Notes: generated by a model from the sequence alone, not told the origin. Positions 45,477-53,542 are shown, counted from the first letter of the stretch. The stretch is DNA of 64,000 nt from Microbulbifer salipaludis (GCF_017303155.1 NZ_JAEKJR010000002.1:186001-250000); one strand, 5' to 3'. Program-made: numbers and translations.

Positions 45477-46352
45477 TTACTGCAGGATCAGGCCGTTGTT
45501 GCCGAAGCCAACCTGCAGAGAGGTTGCGGTGTCACCCAAGCCGATCTGGCCCACCAGTACGTTGTTGGCGCCACCGATCTGGGTGGTGGTGGCAGTCAGG
45601 CCAATACCTACCTGACCGATGTAGCTGTCGTTCAGGAAGCCGAACTGCGCAGTAGTGCCCGAGTTGGCGGCACCCAGCTGAGAAACATCCGCTTCGTTGG
45701 CAAAACCAACTTGCAGAATATCGGCATCGTTGAACAGGCCGATCTGACGAGTGTCAGCATCGTTAGCAATACCCACCTGAGTCATGTCAGAGGTTTGCAG
45801 GATGCCCGCCTGGAAAGAGTCTGCGTTGTTCGCAATACCCTGCTGGTTGATATTGGAGGAGTTCAGCAGGCTCAGAGCCTGGACCGCAGTGGCCGTGTTG
45901 CCGAGGCCCGCCTGGGTGATGGATGCGGAGCTCAGCAGGCTCACCGCTTGCAGCACGAGCGCGCTGTTGGCAAAGCCCACTTGAGTGATAGATGCAGAGG
46001 ACAGACCGGAAGCCAGCTGGACCGTTGTTGCGTTGTTCACCGCGCCGGCTTGCAAAATAGTGGCGCTGTTGAGCAGGCCGCCAGTTTGCAGTGAGAAGGC
46101 ATTGTTCGCTACACCCACCTGTGTCTGGTTAATCAGGCTGCTGGTTTCACCATCTTGTTCCGCATAGGCATTGTTGAAAAAGCCTAACTGAACCTGGTTG
46201 ATGGTGTTGTCATTGGTGGTCGGGCCGGTCTGGTCGGCGGTGGCATTGTTACCGACACCAACCTGGGTCAGGTTGGCTGTATTGTTTGCGGCGAAGGCAG
46301 AACCACTTACAGCCAGCAGAATGGCAGCGGCAATAGGGGAAAACGTCTTCAT
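45477..46352 (-). CDS. Curlin-repeat protein, 12 repeats (CsgA-like paralogue)
   Basis: 291 residues; signal peptide about 1-21 (ILLAVSGSAFA). Twelve curlin repeats follow (for example NTANLTQVGVGNNATADQ, ADILQVGFANEADVSQLG), ending VGFGNNGLILQ. Several repeats carry Leu/Ser at the turn (GLLNSATILQ, SLLSSASITQ), a variant not seen in the neighbouring curlin. The ATG at 46352 has GGAG upstream; a longer in-frame extension lacks a signal peptide. Almost identical length and repeat number to the downstream gene point to a tandem duplication followed by divergence. Confidence 0.92.
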   Translation of the reverse strand: MKTFSPIAAAILLAVSGSAFAANNTANLTQVGVGNNATADQTGPTTNDNTINQVQLGFFNNAYAEQDGETSSLINQTQVGVANNAFSLQTGGLLNSATILQAGAVNNATTVQLASGLSSASITQVGFANSALVLQAVSLLSSASITQAGLGNTATAVQALSLLNSSNINQQGIANNADSFQAGILQTSDMTQVGIANDADTRQIGLFNDADILQVGFANEADVSQLGAANSGTTAQFGFLNDSYIGQVGIGLTATTTQIGGANNVLVGQIGLGDTATSLQVGFGNNGLILQ

Positions 46353-46931
46353 GAGTTGCTCCTTTACTTCGGACGTTAAGTACAACCAGCCCCGGGGGTG
46401 CTGATTAGTTATGGCACGGAAAAAAGAAGTGCCATATTGGGTCAGGTGTGAGCGGCGCGACTGTGGGCGTTGATCCGTGCCTCTGCGCGGGGCCTCATCA
46501 CCGAATTCTTCATGTCTCGTAACATTTCCAGCGGGCGCACGATTGCCAGTTCAGCGGGACCTCCGCAGTTGGCGATGGGCTGTCACGAGTTCTCAGTTTT
46601 CAGTAAGTTTGAAAAATAACCGGTAAGGTCAAAAATTGATCATCTTGTTATTGAGTGTTGCTGGTATCAGGGGGTGGCGCTATAGGAGGGAAGTGGTGAA
46701 AAAGTAGGAAGAAAGTATAATTTTTAATCGATAATGGGTCCGGAATCCGGGGTTTCATAACCAAACAACGGTTTTTTGGCGCCTGAGACATTCTACGGCG
46801 TCCGAACCGTCAGGGGCGGCTCTGTGAAAATAGGCGGGGAGTCCATTGGCGGGGCGGGTAAACGGACTGAGCGATTGATCCCGGTGACTGGATAATGAGA
46901 GCGCCGCATTGCTGGGCCGGAAGGCCCTGAA
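46353..46931. other. 579-base non-coding region upstream of the distal curlin pair
   Basis: No gene found on either strand; the few small reading frames lack ribosome binding sites. It contains an AT-rich block near 46610-46740, the perfect inverted repeat at 46410-46436, and a small GGGCC-GGAA-GGCCC hairpin at 46914-46927 after the csgA-like stop. It probably carries a separate promoter for the two distal curlins. Confidence 0.55.
46410..46436. promoter_or_regulatory. Perfect inverted repeat before the distal curlins
   Basis: TATGGCAC and GTGCCATA flank an 11-base A/G-rich loop, about 58 bases before the curlin start at 46352. The position suits an operator or a leader hairpin. It contains TGGCAC, the first half of a sigma-54 promoter, but no matching GC at -12. 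Confidence 0.45.
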
Positions 46932-47918
46932 TCAATGGGACAGGGAAACAGAATTGCCGGTGCCGAACTGGGTGACGGTGGCACTGGCGGAAATACCGTT
47001 TTGCGAGATCGCGGTGGCGTTGAATGTACCAACCTGACTCACTACTGACCGGTGGCTACCGCCCAGCCCGATGGCGCCCGATTGACGGATCACTACCTGG
47101 TTGAAATTCCCGTTCTGATCACTGCTGGCCTGGTTGCCATCATCTTCCTGAGTGAGATAGGCCTGGTTGGCCAGCCCGTCCTGCAGCAGTTCAGATTCCT
47201 GCAGGGCACCCGATTGCTGTACGGTGCTCTTGTTGAACCCCCCCTGTTGCACCACCGCGGAAAAATGATCGACGCCGCTTTGCTGCACAGACGCCGTGTT
47301 ATCGTTCCCCTGCTGATCGGTCGTGCTTTTCAGATGAAAGCCGGTGTTCTGCAGCGTGTCGGCGACATTGCCGATACCGGCCTGGCTAATGCGGGTATCG
47401 TTAAAATTCCCATTCAGCTGAACCGTGCCCGCTTCGTTGCCGAAACCGATCTGGCGAGTTCTGGCGAGGTTACCGTAGGTTGAGGATTGCAGGCTGGTTA
47501 CACGATTTTCTGTGCCTACCTGCACGTTGTATATCTCGTTGCCGCTGCCGTATTGCTGTTGCACCAGGGCCTCGTTAAAGGCCCCGTTTTGCTGTTGGTA
47601 AATGGCGCTGTCCGTCTCCTGTTGCTGGGTGGCTTCCGCCGTATTTTGCGCACCTGCCTGTTCCTGCTCCAGCGTGTTTTCGCGGGTGCCGTCGAACTGC
47701 TGCTGGGTGGCCGCAAAGTTATCCAGCCCCTCCTGATATTGGTAGACAGAGTTTTGCTGTGCCACGGCATACGCCGGCAACGCTGTAACCAGTGCGAACA
47801 ACGCATTACGGACACATGGACTGACAACATCTGGCCGGCGAGTAGCAGACACACCCGGTAACCGTGTTAGTAACCGTATCCGTATCTGCAGAGAGGCGAT
47901 GAGTGGCGACAGTGGCAT
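46932..47918 (-). CDS. csgA: Curlin-repeat major-subunit-like protein, 12 repeats (CsgA position)
   Basis: About 328 residues. The core signal-like segment is VRNALFALVTALPAYAVA, then Gln-rich repeats: I count 12 of about 22 residues (NSVYQYQEGLDNFAATQQ; NFNDTRISQAGIGNVADTLQ). More Gln, Arg and Lys than the two distal curlins. It shares the block ETDSAIYQ-Q-GxxNxA with the gene at 44473. Start uncertain: the ATG at 47918 gives a very long n-region; a GTG at 47852 gives a more usual signal peptide; neither has a good ribosome binding site. It follows csgB by 49 bases. Confidence 0.85.
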   Translation of the reverse strand: MPLSPLIASLQIRIRLLTRLPGVSATRRPDVVSPCVRNALFALVTALPAYAVAQQNSVYQYQEGLDNFAATQQQFDGTRENTLEQEQAGAQNTAEATQQQETDSAIYQQQNGAFNEALVQQQYGSGNEIYNVQVGTENRVTSLQSSTYGNLARTRQIGFGNEAGTVQLNGNFNDTRISQAGIGNVADTLQNTGFHLKSTTDQQGNDNTASVQQSGVDHFSAVVQQGGFNKSTVQQSGALQESELLQDGLANQAYLTQEDDGNQASSDQNGNFNQVVIRQSGAIGLGGSHRSVVSQVGTFNATAISQNGISASATVTQFGTGNSVSLSH

Positions 47919-47967
47919 GGCAGACCCGTTAGCTGGAATGGTCAAAAAGGGGAGGTCGGTGGCGCTT

Positions 47968-48525
47968 TCAATCGTACTGATTGATCGTGGTCGTCATGGA
48001 GACGCCGGTCTGGGTGACCGCTGTACTCAAACCGCTGCCGCGCTGGTTGATCGTGACATTGTGATAGAGCCCGATCTGTTCGACGGATGCCGAATTTCGC
48101 ATGCCATATTGGCTGATGTCGGCCTTGTGTGCATAACCAACCTGCTCGAGCAGGATAAAATTTTCGTAGCCCGCCTGCAGTAGCGCGGCGATATTGCTAT
48201 CCCCGGACTGACTGGCGATGGTACTGTTGCCCTCACCCGCCTGACGAGTGATCAGCAGATTACTGAAGCCCACCTGATCCACCGAAAGAAAGTTCACCGT
48301 GCCGAGTTGTTGCGCAGAAACGTGGTTGAAATTACCGACCTGATAGATAGTCGCTACATTCGCTACCGAGTATCCAAACAGTGGACGGTCCAGTTCACTG
48401 GTTGTGGCAAGCTCGCCGGCACTGCCGTCGATCTCCTGAGCCACTGCGAGTCCGGTCGCCAGAAGGGCGACCGTGAGGGTAAATAGGCGCAATGAATAGA
48501 CTGGGCTGGCGGGCCGTAAATACAT
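47968..48525 (-). CDS. csgB: CsgB-like curlin nucleator
   Basis: 185 residues; signal peptide about 1-29 (LTVALLATGLAVA). After a 20-residue linker come six curlin repeats (VATIYQVGNFNHVSAQQLG, NSASVEQIGLYHNVTINQRG), ending in INQYD. In E. coli CsgB (five repeats) seeds CsgA polymerisation at the cell surface. Assignment as nucleator rests on its short size and its place directly after csgG and before the csgA-like gene; it could instead be another subunit. Confidence 0.82.
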   Translation of the reverse strand: MYLRPASPVYSLRLFTLTVALLATGLAVAQEIDGSAGELATTSELDRPLFGYSVANVATIYQVGNFNHVSAQQLGTVNFLSVDQVGFSNLLITRQAGEGNSTIASQSGDSNIAALLQAGYENFILLEQVGYAHKADISQYGMRNSASVEQIGLYHNVTINQRGSGLSTAVTQTGVSMTTTINQYD

Positions 48526-48579
48526 GAATCGTCTCTCTTGAAATTGTCCTTATTAAGGGCTGTGCGCTGCACCGTCACT

Positions 48580-49443
48580 CTAAAGAATGGCGGTGCCTTC
48601 GTTCAGGTAATATTGCAATACCGGATTATTGATATCCTCCGGATTATCGAGAGCCCAGGAATTCGCAACAATCCCCTGGCTGATCAGGTGAATTACGGCG
48701 GATTCCATCGCTGAGAGCATGGCCAGCTGCGCGGGCTCATTGGTGGTGGTGCCCACCTCGATTTCCAGCAGTCGCTTGAATTTCACAAAGCGAAAGACGT
48801 CGGCACTGATTGCCTTGGAATAAACCGTTTTTGACGTGAGCACTGAATGCAGCACCCGGCCGGAACGGATGTCCACCGCCCGCAGGTTGACGGTAACCTG
48901 ATCTACCCGGTACTGCTCATCGGCACCAATGCCAAAATAGCGCGCACCGGCGCCCCCGGTGCGGATATTGGTGTCGTAGGCAACGATGCCGCCCTCGATA
49001 AGAATGTTTGCGGCAACCAGCGACGGCAGCATGGTATTGTTTTCCGGCGCGTTGGGTTTTGCCAGTGCGGCACGTACAATCTTGCGCTCGGTGAGCAGAT
49101 TCTGCAGCCCCTCGCGTTCCAGCGGAATAAACCAACCGGATTCGTTTAGCACATTCATCAGCATTGAGGCGGCCCCCTGGGTTACCGCCGTGGAAAAGCT
49201 ACTGGAGGGGGCAGGTTTGTACTGGCCTGTTTGGTCACGAAAATTGTACACCGCTGCCAGTATTTTCCCCTTGGGCTGTGGGAGCCCCAGTAGATCGCGG
49301 TACGTATTGTTGCGCGGCGTCAATTGTGCATCTTGCAGGCCGGGGCCAAACAGCGCATCACCGGTTTTCTTGACAGCAGTACAGCCACTTATGGCGAGCA
49401 TAAATGACAGGGCGGTGACAAGTTTGGAACCTCTTGTAAACAT
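48580..49443 (-). CDS. csgG: Curli secretion pore lipoprotein CsgG
   Basis: Outer-membrane nonameric channel that exports curlins. 287 residues. Lipobox LAISGC with Cys21; conserved blocks GWFIPLEREGLQNLLTERKIVRAA (in parts WFIPLEREGLQNLL), GGAGARYFGIGADEQY and SADVFRFVKFKRLLEIEVG. The constriction loop reads YKPAPSSSFSTAV, where E. coli has FKPYPASNFSTAV, so the Tyr and Asn of the eyelet are Ala and Ser. The ATG at 49443 and a GTG at 49446 share the GGAG site. Confidence 0.95.
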   Translation of the reverse strand: MFTRGSKLVTALSFMLAISGCTAVKKTGDALFGPGLQDAQLTPRNNTYRDLLGLPQPKGKILAAVYNFRDQTGQYKPAPSSSFSTAVTQGAASMLMNVLNESGWFIPLEREGLQNLLTERKIVRAALAKPNAPENNTMLPSLVAANILIEGGIVAYDTNIRTGGAGARYFGIGADEQYRVDQVTVNLRAVDIRSGRVLHSVLTSKTVYSKAISADVFRFVKFKRLLEIEVGTTTNEPAQLAMLSAMESAVIHLISQGIVANSWALDNPEDINNPVLQYYLNEGTAIL

Positions 49444-49569
49444 CACGCTAGTCTCCAGTATTATTCGCGATTATTCGGGATTGCGGATCAGTCCATGGTG
49501 CTGCTAGTGGGATCTGATAAAGCTGCTTCCTTTTTTGGTTTTCAGTGTCTTCTGTTTACAGGTGTCGGG

Positions 49570-49989
49570 TTAATTGGTGGGGTTGAGACCGCTGACGATG
49601 ATTTCACTTTTGTCGCCCGTGGCCCGGTCGGTGATCAGGACAGTCAACACACCATCGTTGTCGACGATCTGGACGATAAAGTCGTCGGTGATCAGCTCTC
49701 CGCTGTTGCCATCACCCACGTCGGTGAGCAACTGGTTGAGCAGCCGGGTTTCCAATGAGTCGGTAAAACGGTCCAGCGCGCTGGGCTGTTGGTACAGGTC
49801 GGCGGGATTGTCGGGGTCTTCGTTGTCGTCCTGGGACTGGGCGTTTTGCATCAAGTAGCCACCATTTAGCGGGTTGCCGCCAAAATTTGGATTGCGCGGC
49901 TCATACACCAGCTCGGTGGCGAGTGCCAGGTTACTGCAGAGTACAAGGCCCGGAGCGAGTAGCAGACTCGCCGATTTTATGGTTTTCAT
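49570..49989 (-). CDS. csgF: Curli assembly protein CsgF
   Basis: Secreted factor that caps CsgG and couples export to nucleation. 139 residues with a signal peptide (about 1-24). The CsgG-contacting N-terminus of the mature chain, TELVYEPRNPNFGGNPLNG, matches the family. Its start overlaps the csgE stop by one base. A 126-base spacer separates it from csgG. Confidence 0.93.
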   Translation of the reverse strand: MKTIKSASLLLAPGLVLCSNLALATELVYEPRNPNFGGNPLNGGYLMQNAQSQDDNEDPDNPADLYQQPSALDRFTDSLETRLLNQLLTDVGDGNSGELITDDFIVQIVDNDGVLTVLITDRATGDKSEIIVSGLNPTN

Positions 49990-50435
49990 CAGAGTTCATC
50001 CTTGCCTAGGTCAAAGTGGTCGGTAAACGCTGCGCGGACTTTTTCCTGAAGCACCATCTCGTGAATCATTTTTGATGCTTCCTCCGCCAGCTGACGAATA
50101 TTGTTGGTGCTGGGACTGATAAAGCGCCGAAACACGGTTTTGTTGTTGTAGGTAATCCAGATGAGGTTGCCCCAGCGTGCCGACGGTCTTTCCTGAATCG
50201 TCAGGTTGTAATCACTGTCTGGATAATTCAGGTTACGATACTCGCTCATGAACCGGGCAAAATCGTGACCGGTGCGGGTAATGGTCTGGTCAATATTGAA
50301 CCCGCTTATCTCTTCCTCGATGCCAGCGCTGCTTGCTGCCGCGGCGGATTCTTCCAGGGTGCCACTGTCTTCCTGCGCGACCGCGGTAACGGCCAGCAAC
50401 ATGCACAACAGCACACCGGTTCGCAGGGAATTCAT
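49989..50435 (-). CDS. csgE: Curli assembly protein CsgE
   Basis: Periplasmic cap that guides curlins to CsgG. 148 residues with a signal peptide (about 1-20). Family core: DQTITRTGHDFARFMSEY, DYNLTIQERPSARWGNLIW, and the C-terminal helix. About 25 extra Ser/Ala/Glu-rich residues lie after the signal. It overlaps csgD by four bases (ATGA). Confidence 0.93.
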   Translation of the reverse strand: MNSLRTGVLLCMLLAVTAVAQEDSGTLEESAAAASSAGIEEEISGFNIDQTITRTGHDFARFMSEYRNLNYPDSDYNLTIQERPSARWGNLIWITYNNKTVFRRFISPSTNNIRQLAEEASKMIHEMVLQEKVRAAFTDHFDLGKDEL

Positions 50436-51037
50436 ATGCGTTCGGCTTCCAGGTGCAGCTTGGCCCAGTTGCTCGCCTGCAGGCGGTTTTTGACACCGAT
50501 CTTGCGGAATATGTTGTACATATGGTTTTTGACGGTGTGCTCGCTCAAGTGCAGGCGCGAGGCGATAATACTGTTGGGTTCCCCGGTGGTGAGCTGGGCG
50601 AGGATTTCCTGCTCGCGCTTGGTCAGCAGTAGCCGGGAACGTGATTCCGTATCACCGGGCTGGCGCGCGTTCTGAATACCCAGGGAGAGTTTTTTAAGCA
50701 GTTCCTGCTGCCCGGTGCGGTTGTCGCAAAGAAACACAAACTTGCGCTCTTCCAGCGGCTTGCTGATATGTGACGGCATGTCATTGGGAAGGTTGATCAG
50801 GAGCACCCGGGGATGGTCAATACTTCTCAGGTGTTGAAGTTCAGTGCCGGGCGAGGACTGGGTGTTGAGCCCGAAGCAGTTGACGATGATCGCATCGTAG
50901 GTTTTGAGACAGTGCTTTTGCTTGCCAAATTCGGCTTTTTCCCAGCTGTTTGGCAATGATTCAGATACGAGTGAGAACAGCAAGTCCCCGTGCAGGCCGG
51001 AATCGCTCAAAAAGAGAATCGGCATAGATGACCCCAT
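50432..51037 (-). CDS. csgD: CsgD-like LuxR-family regulator
   Basis: Transcriptional activator of curli genes. 201 residues: an N-terminal receiver-like domain without the phospho-acceptor pattern (about 1-125) and a C-terminal LuxR helix-turn-helix (LTKREQEILAQLTTGEPNSI, IASRLHLSEHTVKNHMYNIF in parts, KIGVKNRLQASNWA), close to E. coli CsgD. It is the first gene of the operon and is translationally coupled to csgE. The start may be ATG 51037 or ATG 51025, which has a GGGG site. Confidence 0.9.
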   Translation of the reverse strand: MGSSMPILFLSDSGLHGDLLFSLVSESLPNSWEKAEFGKQKHCLKTYDAIIVNCFGLNTQSSPGTELQHLRSIDHPRVLLINLPNDMPSHISKPLEERKFVFLCDNRTGQQELLKKLSLGIQNARQPGDTESRSRLLLTKREQEILAQLTTGEPNSIIASRLHLSEHTVKNHMYNIFRKIGVKNRLQASNWAKLHLEAERI

Positions 51038-51125
51038 AATTAGTCAAGGACGCTTGCGGAATGAGGTGAAGACCGGGTGCTGGCGCTTGAGCCCCAAAGA
51101 AAGCTCCTCCTGTGACTTCTTGTTT

Positions 51126-51147
51126 GGGAATACTTGCGGTTATTCCC
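51126..51147. promoter_or_regulatory. Inverted repeat upstream of csgD
   Basis: GGGAATA and TATTCCC, spaced by eight bases, about 90 bases before csgD. Candidate operator or leader hairpin. Confidence 0.4.
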
Positions 51148-51169
51148 GGCTGGAGGAACCTGCGTCAGC

Positions 51170-51181
51170 CCACTTAAGTGG
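51170..51181. promoter_or_regulatory. 12-bp palindrome upstream of csgD
   Basis: CCACTTAAGTGG is a perfect palindrome about 133 bases before csgD. A second smaller repeat, TCTCA-TTCCT-TGAGA, follows at 51186-51200. Such spacing suits a dimeric regulator at the csgD promoter. Confidence 0.45.
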
Positions 51182-51366
51182 AAAATCTCATTCCTTGAGA
51201 AATTTGTATGGAGTGTAGACGGGAACCGGGTAACTACTGCTAAATAAGGTGACAGTCATTTCAGAATATTTTTTGTTAAAAACGCAGTTTTTAATAATTG
51301 TTTTTCCCGGTTTTTTATTTTTTATAATCTTCGGGAATGCAGTTCCATGGATCAGGGCATCCTAGG

Positions 51367-52593
51367 ATGATGTTGCTGTGCGTCGCCGGGCGACCGCATT
51401 TAATTTTCGGTAGGGTAGTCAGGTTGATCCGATCTTCAGGCGGAAGCGCTTTTCGGCGCCAGCTGGGGTACCTGGTAACAGGCATATGCGCGCTGGCGCT
51501 TTTATGTTTGCTTGCTGGCTGTACCGAGCCGGATGAGGTGGCGCTCGGCACACTGGAATGGGATCGGATTGCACTCCCCGCGCCGGCGGCGGAAAAAATC
51601 GTGGCCATTCATGTGCGCGAGGGACAGCGCGTTTCCCCGGGGCAGGTGCTGTTGCAGCTGGACCCGGAGCAAACCCTGGCCCGGTTAGGCGCGGCGGAAG
51701 CCGCGGTCGCACAGCAGAGTGCCGCCCTGCAAGCGCTGAACGACGGCCCGCGGCAGGAACAGATTGCGCGCGCCAGAGCCGAGCTCGAAGCGGCGCAGGC
51801 AGAGGCGCGGGATCGCCAGGCCGACTATCAGCGAATTGTGGCTCTGGGAAAGAAAAACTACGCATCCCGCTCAGACATCGATGGGGCCCAGGCGGCAGCG
51901 GAAACTGCCCAGGCCCAGGTGCGCGCGGCGCGCGAGCAGTTGCTGGAGCTGGAGCGCGGTACGCGGCCAGAAGACATTGAGCAGGGGCGCGCGGCACTGG
52001 CCGAGGCGCGAGCGCAAGCACAGGCGCAGCGGGTATTGCTGGAAAAGCTCACGCTGCGTGCGCCGCGCCCCGGTATTGTGGACAGCATCCCCTTCAAGCT
52101 GGGTGATGAGGCGCCCCTCGGGGGCTCACTGGCGGTGCTGTTGACCGGCGCTGCTCCGTACGCGCGGGTGTATGTGCCCCAATCCATGCGCTTGCGCGTG
52201 CAGGTAGACGGACAGGCACAGGTTTTTCTCGAAGGTATTGGTGAGGCGGAGCGGTTAGCGGGGCGCGCGGGGCCTTTTCCCGGGCGTGTGCGCATGGTGC
52301 GCAATGCACCGAGTTTTACCCCCTATTACGCGCTCACTGGCGATGATGTGACGCGCCTGAGCTATATCGCGGAGATTCAGCTGGGTAAAGCGGCGGCACA
52401 ATTGCCGGCGGGCCTGCCACTGCGCGCCAGCTTTTCCGGTAACGTGGGCGCGCCAGTACCGGATGGCGAGTTTCATGGCCAGCCGAATCCCACGCCCCAG
52501 TCTGCCCCGGTAGAGAGCGCCGAGGACGAACCCCCGGCGCTTCCCGCCACCGAAGATCCCGACCAATATGGGCCCTATGATGGCGAAAAGTGA
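51367..52593 (+). CDS. HlyD-family adaptor lipoprotein of an ABC exporter
   Basis: About 408 residues. A lipobox (ALLCLLAGC) follows a basic N-terminus, so the protein is probably a lipoprotein. Lipoyl-like half-motifs are IVAIHVREGQRVSPGQVLLQ and, after the coiled coil (about 110-220, Ala/Arg/Gln-rich), LTLRAPRPGIVDSIPFKLGD. An acidic Pro-rich tail (APVESAEDEPPALPATEDPD) ends the chain. It overlaps the ATPase gene. Start uncertain (51337, 51367, 51370 or TTG 51424); a TATAAT at 51323 makes 51337 unlikely. Similar to YbhG of the YbhGFSR exporter. Confidence 0.82.
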   Translation: MMLLCVAGRPHLIFGRVVRLIRSSGGSAFRRQLGYLVTGICALALLCLLAGCTEPDEVALGTLEWDRIALPAPAAEKIVAIHVREGQRVSPGQVLLQLDPEQTLARLGAAEAAVAQQSAALQALNDGPRQEQIARARAELEAAQAEARDRQADYQRIVALGKKNYASRSDIDGAQAAAETAQAQVRAAREQLLELERGTRPEDIEQGRAALAEARAQAQAQRVLLEKLTLRAPRPGIVDSIPFKLGDEAPLGGSLAVLLTGAAPYARVYVPQSMRLRVQVDGQAQVFLEGIGEAERLAGRAGPFPGRVRMVRNAPSFTPYYALTGDDVTRLSYIAEIQLGKAAAQLPAGLPLRASFSGNVGAPVPDGEFHGQPNPTPQSAPVESAEDEPPALPATEDPDQYGPYDGEK

Positions 52594-53542
52594 GGTGGCG
52601 ATACGTGCCCGCGGCCTGAGCAAGCATTTTGGTCGCCTGCGCGCAGTGGATGATGTGAACCTCACCGTGGGGCATCGCCAGATCTACGGGTTTCTCGGCC
52701 CCAACGGCTCGGGTAAGTCCACCAGTATCCGCATGCTGTGCGGGTTGCTGACCCCCAGCGCGGGAGAGATCGAGGTGCTGGGGCTGGCAATTCCTGCCGA
52801 GGCAGAAGCACTTCGCCAGCATATCGGTTACATGACCCAGCAATTCTCTCTGTTTACCGATTTGACGGTGCGGGAAAACCTCGCGTTTCTTGCCTCGGTA
52901 CAGAATATCCCCTCGCGCCAGGCCCGCCAGCGCATCGATGAACTGCTGGCTGAGTATCATTTTGAAGACCGCGAAGACCAGCTCGCCGGTACCTTGAGCG
53001 GCGGGCAACGGCAGCGTCTGGCACTGGCGGGTGCGGTGGTTCATCGTCCGCAACTGCTGTTTCTCGACGAGCCCACCAGTGCGGTGGATCCGGAATCCAG
53101 AAGGGATTTCTGGGAAAAGCTGTTCGAACTCACTGAGGCCGGCACCACCATTCTGGTGTCTACCCATTACATGGACGAGGCGGAACGCTGTCACCGCCTG
53201 GCGATTCTCGATCGCGGCCGGCTGGTGGCGGATGGCAGTCCCGCTGAGCTCACCGAAGGCCTGAGTGGCCGCACGCTGCTGGTGGAAACCCGGGAGCAGC
53301 ACCGCGCCAAGCAGGTCTTGGGGCAAGTGCCTGGGGTGATCAGTGCGGCGCAGATTGGCAACAGCCTGCGGGTGCTGTTGGCGGCGGATCGCGGGAGCCA
53401 GCAGAATATCGAAAACGCCCTGGCGGCCGAAAGCGTACGCGCAGACGTGGGGCCGGTCACACCCAGTCTCGAGGATGTGTTTGTCGCCGTGACCCAGCGG
53501 CAGGCGGCGGGTGCCACGCACCCAATGGAGCACCGGGTGTGA
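52577..53542 (+). CDS. ABC transporter ATP-binding protein (YbhF-like)
   Basis: About 321 residues, one nucleotide-binding domain: Walker A FLGPNGSGKST, signature LSGGQRQRLALAGA, Walker B LLFLDEPTSAVDP, switch His STHYMDEAERC. A C-terminal accessory region (after about 225) is typical of drug/export ATPases. E. coli YbhF has two such domains; here one. It overlaps the adaptor gene by 17 bases and the permease by 4. Confidence 0.93.
   Translation: MMAKSEVAIRARGLSKHFGRLRAVDDVNLTVGHRQIYGFLGPNGSGKSTSIRMLCGLLTPSAGEIEVLGLAIPAEAEALRQHIGYMTQQFSLFTDLTVRENLAFLASVQNIPSRQARQRIDELLAEYHFEDREDQLAGTLSGGQRQRLALAGAVVHRPQLLFLDEPTSAVDPESRRDFWEKLFELTEAGTTILVSTHYMDEAERCHRLAILDRGRLVADGSPAELTEGLSGRTLLVETREQHRAKQVLGQVPGVISAAQIGNSLRVLLAADRGSQQNIENALAAESVRADVGPVTPSLEDVFVAVTQRQAAGATHPMEHRV

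Larger units (their letters stand above)
51038..51366. other. Divergent regulatory region of csgD and the ABC exporter
   Basis: About 330 bases, AT-rich towards the exporter side, no gene. It holds a plus-strand TATAAT at 51323-51328 facing the adaptor gene and several inverted repeats facing csgD (see the separate entries). No c-di-GMP riboswitch consensus was recognised. Confidence 0.55.

Noticed and set aside
46413..46436. Sigma-54 promoter suggested by TGGCAC
   Set aside because: On neither strand is the -12 GC present at the right spacing.
46353..46931. Small genes of 20-23 codons in the curlin spacer
   Set aside because: No ribosome binding sites, no conserved features, too short to support.
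51038..51366. c-di-GMP riboswitch before csgD
   Set aside because: No recognisable GEMM consensus on the minus strand; only simple inverted repeats.
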